From contig JAGOGT010000102.1 in NCBI GenBank assembly GCA_017996595.1, positions 1 through 5,377 on the forward strand: a DNA stretch of 5,377 nt, written 5' to 3'. How positions within the stretch are numbered: position 1 is the first letter of the stretch; each line of letters opens with the position of its first letter. The notes under the pieces were generated by a model. That model was not told the origin of the DNA and did no database searches. It worked only from the letters and a program-made list of their open reading frames with translations. This DNA is from Candidatus Cloacimonadota bacterium (GTDB taxonomy: Bacteria; Cloacimonadota; Cloacimonadia; Cloacimonadales; Cloacimonadaceae). Shown in pieces: positions 1 through 5,081 of this stretch. The position numbers and the translations under genes were made by a program.

Positions 1-2
1 TT

Positions 3-1151
3 AAGCTGGATTATACTTCCAATAGCGGCTCCAGCTGGGTTCCCATTACCAGCACGGCCATTTCTGCAGCCTTGGGAACTTATGCCTGGACGGTTCCCTC
101 AACCTTGGGGAGTAACTATAAAATCCGCATCAGGCGTGATCCTGCCACCACGCCAAATGCCATTGATCTTTCGGATAACAAATTCACGGTGGCCAATACT
201 ATTCCCGAAGTTGCCTTTATTGGTGATCCCCTGGAAGGATATCAGCCTTTGGAAGTGCAATTTACCGATCAAACGCCGATGCTTTCAGCGCCTATTACTT
301 CCTGGCAATGGAATTTCGGCGATGGCGGAAGCTCCACAGAGCAGCATCCCCTGCATGTTTACCAAACTCCCGGGGTGTATAGCGTCAGCTTAACCGTGGA
401 TAACGATCTGGATGAACCGCGGAGTTTGAGTAAGCCGGATTACATAGTAGTGAGCGGTAATGTAGCCCAGATCTCGCTGCTTAGCGCTGAACCGCTGTAT
501 TTTTATGCCGAATCTGGGGAAACCACGGGTTGGGCAGAAGTGCAGATTCAGAATACCGGAACGGCTGATCTGCTGATCAGCGCAGTGCAAAGCTCACATC
601 CCAGCTTCACGATAATGTATGAACACCTTAATGCTCCTCTTCTTCCAGGGGCCACGGATATCATCTATGTGCGCTACACCGCTGCTAACACCGATCCTGT
701 GCAAGCTGTTCTCAGCATCAGCAGCAACGCGTCTGCTAATCCCACTCTGCCTGTAGCCCTGGTAGCCAATGATGTGCCGGTGCCGGTTCAGAACCTGGTG
801 GTGAATATCGTGGACGATAGCGCAGTGCTAACCTGGAATCCGGTAACGATGTCGGTTTTAGGGAATCCCATCACACCGGATATCTATATCGTGGAATATA
901 ACGAAGTGGCCGAAGATGCCATGCAGGCCTACTACTACCTTAGTGCCACTGCGGATACCACCTTTACCCACTATCTGGTTGCCCGCTATGAAGACATGAT
1001 GTTCTATCGGGTGCTGGCCGTTAAAGATCTCTCCCCGGCCCTTATCAGATATCTGCAAGGCATCCCGGCAAAGCAGGAAAAGATAAGCTGGGAAAACTTG
1101 AAGCAGAGGTTTGCAGCAGGCATTCCGGATAGTTCCGGCGAAGCAAAATAG
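3..1151 (+). CDS. Secreted multidomain beta-sandwich protein (Ig-like, PKD, hydin-like, FnIII-like), 5' partial
   Basis: The reading frame is open from the window edge (first full codon at base 3) to a TAG at 1149-1151, giving 382 visible residues with no start. An in-frame TTG at 72 is not a believable start, because the coding pattern continues upstream as an Ig-like module of the kind ending in a TYAWTVPS motif (visible residues 1-63). Next is a PKD domain (about 68-151) with the signature WNFGDGG at 103-109 and a VYxxPGVYSVSLTV-like strand near 119-132. A hydin/ASPM/'choice-of-anchor' type domain follows (about 153-254, with NTGTADL and LSISSNA motifs), then an FnIII-like module (about 260-343) containing AVLTWNPV and FYRVLAV. 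The tail (344-382) is short, polar and helical-looking, with no transmembrane anchor, LPxTG motif or clear type IX sorting domain. Such modules mediate adhesion or protein-protein contact outside the cell. The catalytic or binding part, if any, is upstream. Domain calls are by eye; specific function unknown. Confidence 0.85.
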   Translation, partial: KLDYTSNSGSSWVPITSTAISAALGTYAWTVPSTLGSNYKIRIRRDPATTPNAIDLSDNKFTVANTIPEVAFIGDPLEGYQPLEVQFTDQTPMLSAPITSWQWNFGDGGSSTEQHPLHVYQTPGVYSVSLTVDNDLDEPRSLSKPDYIVVSGNVAQISLLSAEPLYFYAESGETTGWAEVQIQNTGTADLLISAVQSSHPSFTIMYEHLNAPLLPGATDIIYVRYTAANTDPVQAVLSISSNASANPTLPVALVANDVPVPVQNLVVNIVDDSAVLTWNPVTMSVLGNPITPDIYIVEYNEVAEDAMQAYYYLSATADTTFTHYLVARYEDMMFYRVLAVKDLSPALIRYLQGIPAKQEKISWENLKQRFAAGIPDSSGEAK

Positions 1152-1183
1152 TAATGAAGTAATGAAGTGATGATGTGATGAAG
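1152..1183. repeat. Four tandem copies of an 8-bp unit (TRATGAWG)
   Basis: Directly after the stop codon of the PKD-domain gene there are four head-to-tail 8-base units: TAATGAAG (1152-1159), TAATGAAG (1160-1167), TGATGATG (1168-1175) and TGATGAAG (1176-1183), followed by TGG. The first two are identical and the others differ by one or two bases. The last unit also forms the left arm of an inverted repeat. The array is non-coding on the plus strand. It could be slippage-prone microsatellite-like DNA or a fragment of a dispersed intergenic repeat; the window alone cannot distinguish these. Confidence 0.75.
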
Positions 1184-1212
1184 TGGCGGGTTTCACCTTT
1201 CCACTTCATCAC
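1175..1212. repeat. 12-bp perfect inverted repeat (stem-loop) downstream of the PKD-domain gene
   Basis: Bases 1175-1186 (GTGATGAAGTGG) are the exact reverse complement of 1201-1212 (CCACTTCATCAC), separated by a 14-base loop. In RNA this would form a 12-bp hairpin about 24 bases after the stop codon. A second partial copy of the right arm (CCACTT) occurs at 1212-1217. There is no U-run immediately after the stem; the nearest run of five T is at 1237-1241, about 25 bases away. It is therefore not a textbook intrinsic terminator. It may still act as a 3'-end stabiliser or weak terminator for the upstream gene, or be a remnant of a repeat element. Confidence 0.7.
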
Positions 1213-1214
1213 CA

Positions 1215-1244
1215 CTTCTCCCTGTTCCCTTCCCCCTTTTTCCT
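1215..1244. other. Pyrimidine-rich tract (29 of 30 bases C or T)
   Basis: Bases 1215-1244 are all C or T except a single G at 1224, and include C5T5 at 1232-1241. The tract lies between the stem-loop and the candidate promoter of gcvH. Such tracts can be loading sites for Rho (C-rich, G-poor nascent RNA), which would fit termination of the upstream gene transcript. This role is inference from composition only. Confidence 0.4.
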
Positions 1245-1252
1245 GAAATATC

Positions 1253-1290
1253 TTGACACAAAAGCCCCCTTTCGAGACTTGGGCTACAAT
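1253..1290 (+). promoter_or_regulatory. Possible promoter elements upstream of gcvH (poor spacing)
   Basis: A perfect TTGACA sits at 1253-1258 and a good -10-like TACAAT at 1285-1290, about 28 bases before the gcvH start codon. The spacer between them is 26 bases, well beyond the usual 16-18 of sigma-70 promoters. At the normal distance upstream of TACAAT there is no clear -35. Either TACAAT works alone or with an activator, or the lineage uses different sigma-factor rules, or TTGACA is chance. The position is right for a promoter of the seven-gene run, which otherwise has no evident promoter. Confidence 0.35.
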
Positions 1291-1309
1291 AGAAAATAGA
1301 CATCCAAAT

Positions 1310-1314
1310 GGAGG
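1310..1314 (+). promoter_or_regulatory. Ribosome binding site that fixes the gcvH start
   Basis: GGAGG followed by four A residues precedes the ATG at 1319. It is the strongest Shine-Dalgarno match in the window and rules in this ATG over the in-frame TTG at 1253, which would add 22 residues not expected in GcvH and overlap the candidate promoter. Confidence 0.8.
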
Positions 1315-1318
1315 AAAA

Positions 1319-1699
1319 ATGCTTGTAAAAGAGGATTTACTGTACACCGAAAGTCATGAATGGGTACGTGTGGAAGGCGATCTGGCCATTATTGGAATCA
1401 GTGATTTTGCCCAGCACGAATTGGGAGATATCGTATTTGTAGAGCTTCCGGAAGTTGGCACCAAGGTCTCTTCGGGAGAGCCTTGCGGTTCCATTGAAGC
1501 TGTGAAGGCAGTGGAAGATTTGAATAGCCCGGTTAGCGGCAAGGTGGAAGAGAAGAATACCGATCTGGAAGATAGTCCCGATCTGATCAATAAGTCCCCC
1601 TATGAGGACGGATGGCTGATTAAGGTTCGCCTCAGCAATATCGACGAATTGGAGAATCTGCTTTCTGCCCTTGAATATCAAAAGATCATTCCCGCATAA
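1319..1699 (+). CDS. gcvH: Glycine cleavage system H protein
   Basis: The 126-residue product is the lipoyl carrier of the glycine cleavage system. Its lipoyl arm takes the aminomethyl group from the PLP-dependent P protein (glycine decarboxylase), delivers it to the T protein and is reoxidised by the L protein, in the cytoplasm. The N-terminal TESHEWV motif (residues 10-16), the GISDFAQHELGDIVFVELP stretch (26-44) and the lipoylation motif EAVKAVEDL (60-68) are all present, with Lys63 as the modified residue. SPVSG (70-74) and the YEDGWLIK motif (95-102) complete the fold. Length and motif order are normal for the family. The start is the ATG with GGAGG four bases upstream. No gcvT, gcvP or lpd lies next to it; the following gene is gmk, 56 bases on. 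A role as a lipoyl relay for other enzymes is possible when gcvH stands alone, but is inference. The family call is near certain. Confidence 0.96.
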   Translation: MLVKEDLLYTESHEWVRVEGDLAIIGISDFAQHELGDIVFVELPEVGTKVSSGEPCGSIEAVKAVEDLNSPVSGKVEEKNTDLEDSPDLINKSPYEDGWLIKVRLSNIDELENLLSALEYQKIIPA

Positions 1700-1745
1700 G
1701 GCATCTTGATTCCGGGGCAAAACTCCCGGCATTGATAAGTGGCAC

Positions 1746-1750
1746 AGGGA
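1746..1750 (+). promoter_or_regulatory. Ribosome binding site that decides the gmk start
   Basis: AGGGA lies five bases before the ATG at 1756. This supports that ATG over the in-frame TTG at 1732, which has no comparable site and would add eight residues upstream of the family's normal N-terminus. Confidence 0.65.
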
Positions 1751-1755
1751 TAAAG

Positions 1756-2373
1756 ATGATATCCAAGAGCAAAAGCTTCCTGATCATCCTTTCCGCACCT
1801 TCCGGAGGCGGAAAAAGCACGATCTTGAACGAAATCCTGAAGCATCATAGCGAGGTGGATTACTCGATCTCCTATACTACCCGCAAGCCCAGGGGTATAG
1901 AACAGGATGGTGTGCATTACCACTTTGTGGATGAGGCGGAATTCGTTACGCGCATCGACAGCGGTGATTTTTTGGAACATGCCCGGGTTTTCGGCAACTG
2001 GTATGGCACCTCGATTAGCTATATCAAAAGCCGTCTTCAGCAGCACCATCACGTGATCATGGATATCGACGTGCAGGGTGCCACGCTGATCAGTGCCACG
2101 GATATCCCCTATGTAAAGATCTTTATCGTGCCGCCTTCCATGGAAGTGCTGCGCCAGCGACTCATTCTACGGGCTACAGACAGTCCCGAAGAGATCGCCA
2201 AACGACTGAAAACCGCCAAAGAAGAATTGGCCTACATCCCGCATTATGAATATCTGGTGGTGAACGACTGCCTGGATAATGCCGTGGCCGATGTGATGGC
2301 CATCATCAGAGCGGAAGAAAACCGGGTGCAGCGTTATCATGATCCGGTAGCGGACTTTTTAATACAGGAGTAA
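1756..2373 (+). CDS. gmk: Guanylate kinase
   Basis: The 205-residue product phosphorylates GMP (and dGMP) to GDP with ATP, an essential cytoplasmic step to GTP and dGTP. The P-loop APSGGGKST is at residues 14-22. The GMP-binding segment SISYTTRKPR...DGVHYHF follows the expected TTRxPR-(x)n-GVxYxF pattern, then FLEHARVFGNWYGT, then DIDVQGA, all diagnostic of guanylate kinases. The late region RLKTAKEEL with YEYLVVND matches the lid and C-terminal core. Length is typical of bacterial Gmk. One small difference is SGGGKS where SGAGKS or SGVGKS is more common; it should not affect function. Start chosen by the AGGGA site. The next gene begins six bases after the stop and its ribosome binding site lies inside the end of gmk, so the two are probably cotranscribed. 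Confidence 0.96.
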   Translation: MISKSKSFLIILSAPSGGGKSTILNEILKHHSEVDYSISYTTRKPRGIEQDGVHYHFVDEAEFVTRIDSGDFLEHARVFGNWYGTSISYIKSRLQQHHHVIMDIDVQGATLISATDIPYVKIFIVPPSMEVLRQRLILRATDSPEEIAKRLKTAKEELAYIPHYEYLVVNDCLDNAVADVMAIIRAEENRVQRYHDPVADFLIQE

Positions 2374-2379
2374 AAACCA

Positions 2380-2784
2380 ATGATCAACGAAAGAATCGAA
2401 TATTTCCTGGAACGGGTGGATATGAACTACCTTTTCTGCCTGCTCTCCAAGCTTGAGGCACAGCGCCTGAATCAATTCCCCACCTATGTGAAGCACAAAT
2501 TTCCGAACAAAATCCCCGTGCTGAGCATGGAACATGTGGCCGATAACGAAATTCCGGATTATATCACCGAAATGGCAGAAGCGGAATTGGCCATGCAGCA
2601 GGAAGGCTCACCCTTCGGCGATGATGAAGCAATCGATTTCAGCGAAGAAACCATCGATGATTCCGAGAAATTCATCGAAGACCTGGGTACCGAATCGCTG
2701 GAAAGCCTGAATGACGACGACGATGATGAGGATGATTTCTTCGGCGATGCAGATGATGCCGATGAAGCGGATGACGACCTGTAA
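2380..2784 (+). CDS. rpoZ: Divergent RNA polymerase omega subunit-like protein with long acidic tail
   Basis: The 134-residue product has no strong motif, but position and alignment point to omega, the small subunit that helps fold and hold the beta' subunit. gmk-rpoZ is a classical gene pair. Against E. coli omega as I recall it, residues 11-30 align without gaps to the first conserved helix (ERVDMNYLFCLL with EKIGNRFDLVLV), and residues 44-58 (KIPVLSMEHVADNEI) align without gaps to KTTVIALREIEEGLI. The linker differs by only two residues. The usual RRARQ core is replaced by LEAQR, so this is a divergent member. Residues 81-134 form a tail with 29 Asp/Glu and a single Lys, likely disordered, which standard omega lacks. 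AGGAG at 2366-2370, nine bases upstream, supports the ATG. The next gene starts three bases after the stop. The alternative is an uncharacterised acidic protein that merely occupies the rpoZ position. Confidence 0.7.
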   Translation: MINERIEYFLERVDMNYLFCLLSKLEAQRLNQFPTYVKHKFPNKIPVLSMEHVADNEIPDYITEMAEAELAMQQEGSPFGDDEAIDFSEETIDDSEKFIEDLGTESLESLNDDDDDEDDFFGDADDADEADDDL

Positions 2785-2787
2785 AAG

Positions 2788-3426
2788 ATGTCCCTCAAAG
2801 CACTGCGTCAATATCTGGAGCTGCTGAGATATAGCGGGATAAGCTCCATATATCATTCTTCGGAGGATAAAAGAGCGCAGCTGGCTGATCTGCAAAGGAA
2901 ATACGCCACCTGCAGCAAGTGCGAGCTACATACCAATCGCATCAAATTCGTGTATGGAGAAGGCGATCCCCATGCCCGCATGATGCTGATTGGCGAAGCT
3001 CCCGGAGAACAGGAAAACCTCAGCGGAAGGCCTTTTGTAGGCGATGCAGGCCTGCTACTGAACAAGATGCTGGCCGCTATCAACATCAAACGGGAAGATA
3101 TTTACATCGCCAACATCGTGAAATGCCGTCCTCCCTCAAACCGCAATCCCCTGGCAGAAGAAAGACTGGCCTGCCTGCCCTATCTAGTGGAACAAATCTC
3201 CATCATTCAACCCCGGGTGTTACTACTGATGGGCCTGGTGGCGGCGCAAACCCTGCTGGAAAATACCAATACTTTGGGCTGGCATCGGGGCAATGAACAT
3301 AGCTTTATGGGCATTCCTGCCTATGTAACCTACCATCCTGCGGCCCTGCTTCGCAATCCCAATTGGAAGCAGGGAGCCTGGGAAGATTTGCAGGCCTTTC
3401 AGAAAGTTTACGAAAGCCTCTCATGA
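2788..3426 (+). CDS. Uracil-DNA glycosylase, family 4 (iron-sulfur type)
   Basis: The 212-residue product removes uracil from DNA, arising by cytosine deamination or dUMP incorporation, and so starts base-excision repair. It has the family 4 layout: an N-terminal helix (LRQYLELLRYSGI, 6-18), then Cys42 and Cys45 in CSKC, Cys113 in VKCRPPSNRNP and Cys129 in RLACLPYL, the four expected ligands of a [4Fe-4S] cluster. The active-site motif GEAPGEQEN is at 69-77, followed by GRPFVGDAG, and the second motif HPAALLRNP at 183-191. Length is normal. Databases often label this family 'phage SPO1 DNA polymerase-related'; that refers to a shared domain, not to a prophage. No Shine-Dalgarno site precedes the ATG, three bases after the previous stop, so translation is probably coupled to the omega-like gene. 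The 3' end overlaps the next gene by ATGA. Whether dimethyl-sulfate-type family 4 or the close family 5 cannot be fully settled by eye, but the GEAPG motif favours family 4. Confidence 0.92.
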   Translation: MSLKALRQYLELLRYSGISSIYHSSEDKRAQLADLQRKYATCSKCELHTNRIKFVYGEGDPHARMMLIGEAPGEQENLSGRPFVGDAGLLLNKMLAAINIKREDIYIANIVKCRPPSNRNPLAEERLACLPYLVEQISIIQPRVLLLMGLVAAQTLLENTNTLGWHRGNEHSFMGIPAYVTYHPAALLRNPNWKQGAWEDLQAFQKVYESLS

Positions 3427-4214
3427 AACTGAAGCTTGCCATCCTGATGCTCATGCTGCTGGTTTGGCAGCAAGCCATGGGAAGAATTGCCATCTATGGC
3501 GATACCCGCACCAATCCCGATATCCATGCCCTTATCGTAGCAAAATTGGTGGAACAGCAACCCCAGCTCACCATCCACACTGGAGACTTGAACAGCAAGG
3601 GTACCACTCAAAAGGAATATGATGATTTCCTTTGTGCCATTAAACCCCTCAGCAGCATAGCTCCCTACTATGCCGTAAAAGGCAATCATGAGAAATCCCG
3701 GGACTTATTTTTACAGAATTTTCCCAATCTGGGAGAACAGGGCTATGCGCGTATCGAGCATGAGGGTTTGCTGATCTATCTGCTGGACAGCACTGCCGAT
3801 CTGGTTCCCGGTTCAGCACAGTATAAGTGGTTCAGCGCTGCCCTTACAGACAGCCTTCCCGGCATCGTGGTGATGCACCATCCGGTTTTCAGTTCCGGAT
3901 ATCATGGGGGAGATCAAGCCCTGCAGATGTTCCTTCCCCAGCTTCTGAAAAAAGGGCGGATTCTGGCAGTATTCAGTGGCCACGATCACAGCTACGAACG
4001 CAGTGAATTTCAGGGCATCAGCTATATCGTTACCGGTGGCGGAGGCTCCCTGCAAAGAGAAGAAAGAACGCCCAATCCCCATAGCCTGATCTTTACCAAT
4101 AGCTATCATTACATAGTTTTAAGCCCCGGGGAACATAGCTGGACTGCCGAAGTGTGGAATCTGGAAGATAAGCTGCTGGATAGCTTCCGCCTGGAAACGC
4201 ATGAGCATGAATAA
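3423..4214 (+). CDS. Secreted calcineurin-like metallophosphoesterase
   Basis: The 263-residue product is a metal-dependent phosphoesterase resembling the purple acid phosphatase branch; the substrate is unknown. An N-terminal signal peptide is clear: MKLK, a hydrophobic core (LAILMLMLLVW), then QQAMG with likely cleavage after Gly20, so the enzyme is exported. Metal-site motifs follow in order: GDTR (26-29, Asp27), HTGDL (52-56, Asp55), GNHE (87-90), MHHPVFSSG (151-159) and SGHDHSYER (185-193, His187 and His189). The first motif has Arg where many calcineurin-like enzymes have the His of DxH, as seen in acid-phosphatase-like members. A glycine-rich TGGGG loop follows. The start is the ATG at 3423, which overlaps the previous TGA as ATGA; an in-frame TTG at 3363 would bury the signal peptide. 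There is no strong ribosome binding site, so translational coupling is likely. No lipobox Cys or C-terminal anchor is visible, so the mature protein is probably periplasmic or soluble. Confidence 0.88.
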   Translation: MKLKLAILMLMLLVWQQAMGRIAIYGDTRTNPDIHALIVAKLVEQQPQLTIHTGDLNSKGTTQKEYDDFLCAIKPLSSIAPYYAVKGNHEKSRDLFLQNFPNLGEQGYARIEHEGLLIYLLDSTADLVPGSAQYKWFSAALTDSLPGIVVMHHPVFSSGYHGGDQALQMFLPQLLKKGRILAVFSGHDHSYERSEFQGISYIVTGGGGSLQREERTPNPHSLIFTNSYHYIVLSPGEHSWTAEVWNLEDKLLDSFRLETHEHE

Positions 4215-4216
4215 GC

Positions 4217-4220
4217 AGGA
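4217..4220 (+). promoter_or_regulatory. Likely ribosome binding site favouring the pyridoxal kinase start at 4231
   Basis: AGGA just after the phosphoesterase stop codon lies ten bases before the ATG at 4231. Two other in-frame ATGs (4201 and 4207) fall inside the end of the phosphoesterase gene and lack a comparable site. Spacing is at the long end of normal, so the choice is probable, not certain. Confidence 0.5.
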
Positions 4221-4230
4221 AAAGACCTCC

Positions 4231-5070
4231 ATGAAAAGAGTTTTGGCCATTCATGATCTCTCCGGTTTCGGGCATACTTCGCTGATGGCCGTTCTCCCCA
4301 TTCTCTACCGTATGGGTCTTGATGCAGCAGTATTGCCAAGTGCCTTGCTTTCTGCAAATACCGATTTTGCAAACTACCGCGAACTGGATACCACCAGTTT
4401 CATGCTGCAATCGCTGGAACACTGGCACGAACTAGGCTTAAGCTTCGATGCGGTATTCACTGGCTTTCTGGGCAATCCGGAGCAAGCCAGGGTGCTTTCT
4501 GAAGCCATTCCCGGAATCAAGGGCAATAATGCTCCCGTGCTGGTAGATCCCGTATTGGGAGATGATGGCAAGCTCTATAGCTGCTACGCTGAGAACATGG
4601 TGAAAGCCATGCGCCAGCTGATAGCCGTAAGCGACATTATCACTCCCAATCTCACCGAGGCGGCCTTGCTTTTAGGTATGGCGTATCCCCAAAATGATGA
4701 CGCTGTTGATCTTTATAATTGGGGTAGCGCTCTGGCAGCAATGGGTCCAAACAATGTAGTAATCACCTCCGTGCCCAGTGCCAATCCCAATGAATCAAAG
4801 GTTTATTGTTACGACCGGGTTTCTGATACGGGAAAGGTATTTTCCTGCCGCTATCTGCCGATTGTGTATCCCGGAGCCGGAGATTGCTTTTCTTCGCTGG
4901 TTTTGGGTGGCATCATGAATGGCTATAGTATGTGGGAAGCGGTGGAGGCCTCGGTTAGCTATCTCAGCGATGCCATTGCCGCCAGTATGCCCATTGTAAA
5001 AGATCGCCGCACCGGCATAGCCCTGGCCAGAGTGCTGGCTACCAACCCTCTGGATTACTACTCAAACTAA
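4231..5070 (+). CDS. Pyridoxal/pyridoxamine kinase (PfkB/ribokinase superfamily)
   Basis: The 279-residue product phosphorylates pyridoxal, pyridoxamine or pyridoxine with ATP in the salvage route to pyridoxal 5'-phosphate. The opening MKRVLAIHDLSGFGHTSL matches the PdxK/PdxY/pyridoxamine-kinase N-terminus (substrate loop at 8-15), and ALLSANTDF (38-46) matches the second family motif ALLSxHT. VDPVLGDDG (105-113) and the ITPNLTEA segment (ending at 144) are the standard middle motifs. GAGD (215-218), with Asp218 as the catalytic base, replaces the commoner GTGD. The tail (DRRTGIALARVLATN) is as in short bacterial homologues. The closest match by eye is the pyridoxamine-kinase group of anaerobes, not enterobacterial PdxK, so I give no symbol. 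Starts at 4201 or 4207 would add 10 or 8 polar residues; 4231 fits the family start. It follows the phosphoesterase by 16 bases. Confidence 0.9.
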   Translation: MKRVLAIHDLSGFGHTSLMAVLPILYRMGLDAAVLPSALLSANTDFANYRELDTTSFMLQSLEHWHELGLSFDAVFTGFLGNPEQARVLSEAIPGIKGNNAPVLVDPVLGDDGKLYSCYAENMVKAMRQLIAVSDIITPNLTEAALLLGMAYPQNDDAVDLYNWGSALAAMGPNNVVITSVPSANPNESKVYCYDRVSDTGKVFSCRYLPIVYPGAGDCFSSLVLGGIMNGYSMWEAVEASVSYLSDAIAASMPIVKDRRTGIALARVLATNPLDYYSN

Positions 5071-5081
5071 GCGGGACACCC

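Noticed and set aside
1175..1241. Classical intrinsic terminator for the PKD-domain gene
   Set aside because: The stem is good but the T5 run is about 25 bases beyond it, too far for standard intrinsic termination.
1215..1244. G-quadruplex on the minus strand
   Set aside because: Only three runs of three or more G (G5, G3, G3) plus a GG; four G3 runs are needed for the standard form.
1253..1318. TTG at 1253 as the start of a longer GcvH (148 residues)
   Set aside because: It overlaps the TTGACA element, has no ribosome binding site and adds residues unlike the family; ATG at 1319 has GGAGG.
858..1347. Minus-strand open frames over the end of the PKD-domain gene and the repeat spacer
   Set aside because: They run through the tandem repeat and pyrimidine tract and have no homology-like motifs; shadows of the plus-strand gene.
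1712..1729. Small inverted repeat CCGGG/CCCGG between gcvH and gmk
   Set aside because: Only a five-base stem (six with a G-U pair), an eight-base loop and no T-run; not credible as a terminator and common by chance.
1732..1755. TTG at 1732 as the start of guanylate kinase
   Set aside because: No Shine-Dalgarno site; ATG at 1756 has AGGGA five bases upstream and gives the usual N-terminus.
2559..2798. Serine-rich minus-strand frame opposite the omega-like gene
   Set aside because: It is the complement of GAT/GAC/GAA codons of the acidic tail; no ribosome binding site or independent coding signal.
3363..3422. TTG at 3363 as the start of the metallophosphoesterase
   Set aside because: It lies inside the UDG gene and would put 20 polar residues before an otherwise clear signal peptide starting at 3423.
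2788..3426. Prophage remnant suggested by the 'phage SPO1 DNA polymerase-related' label common for this family
   Set aside because: The gene has the complete cluster cysteines and active-site motifs of cellular family 4 UDG, and its neighbours are housekeeping genes.
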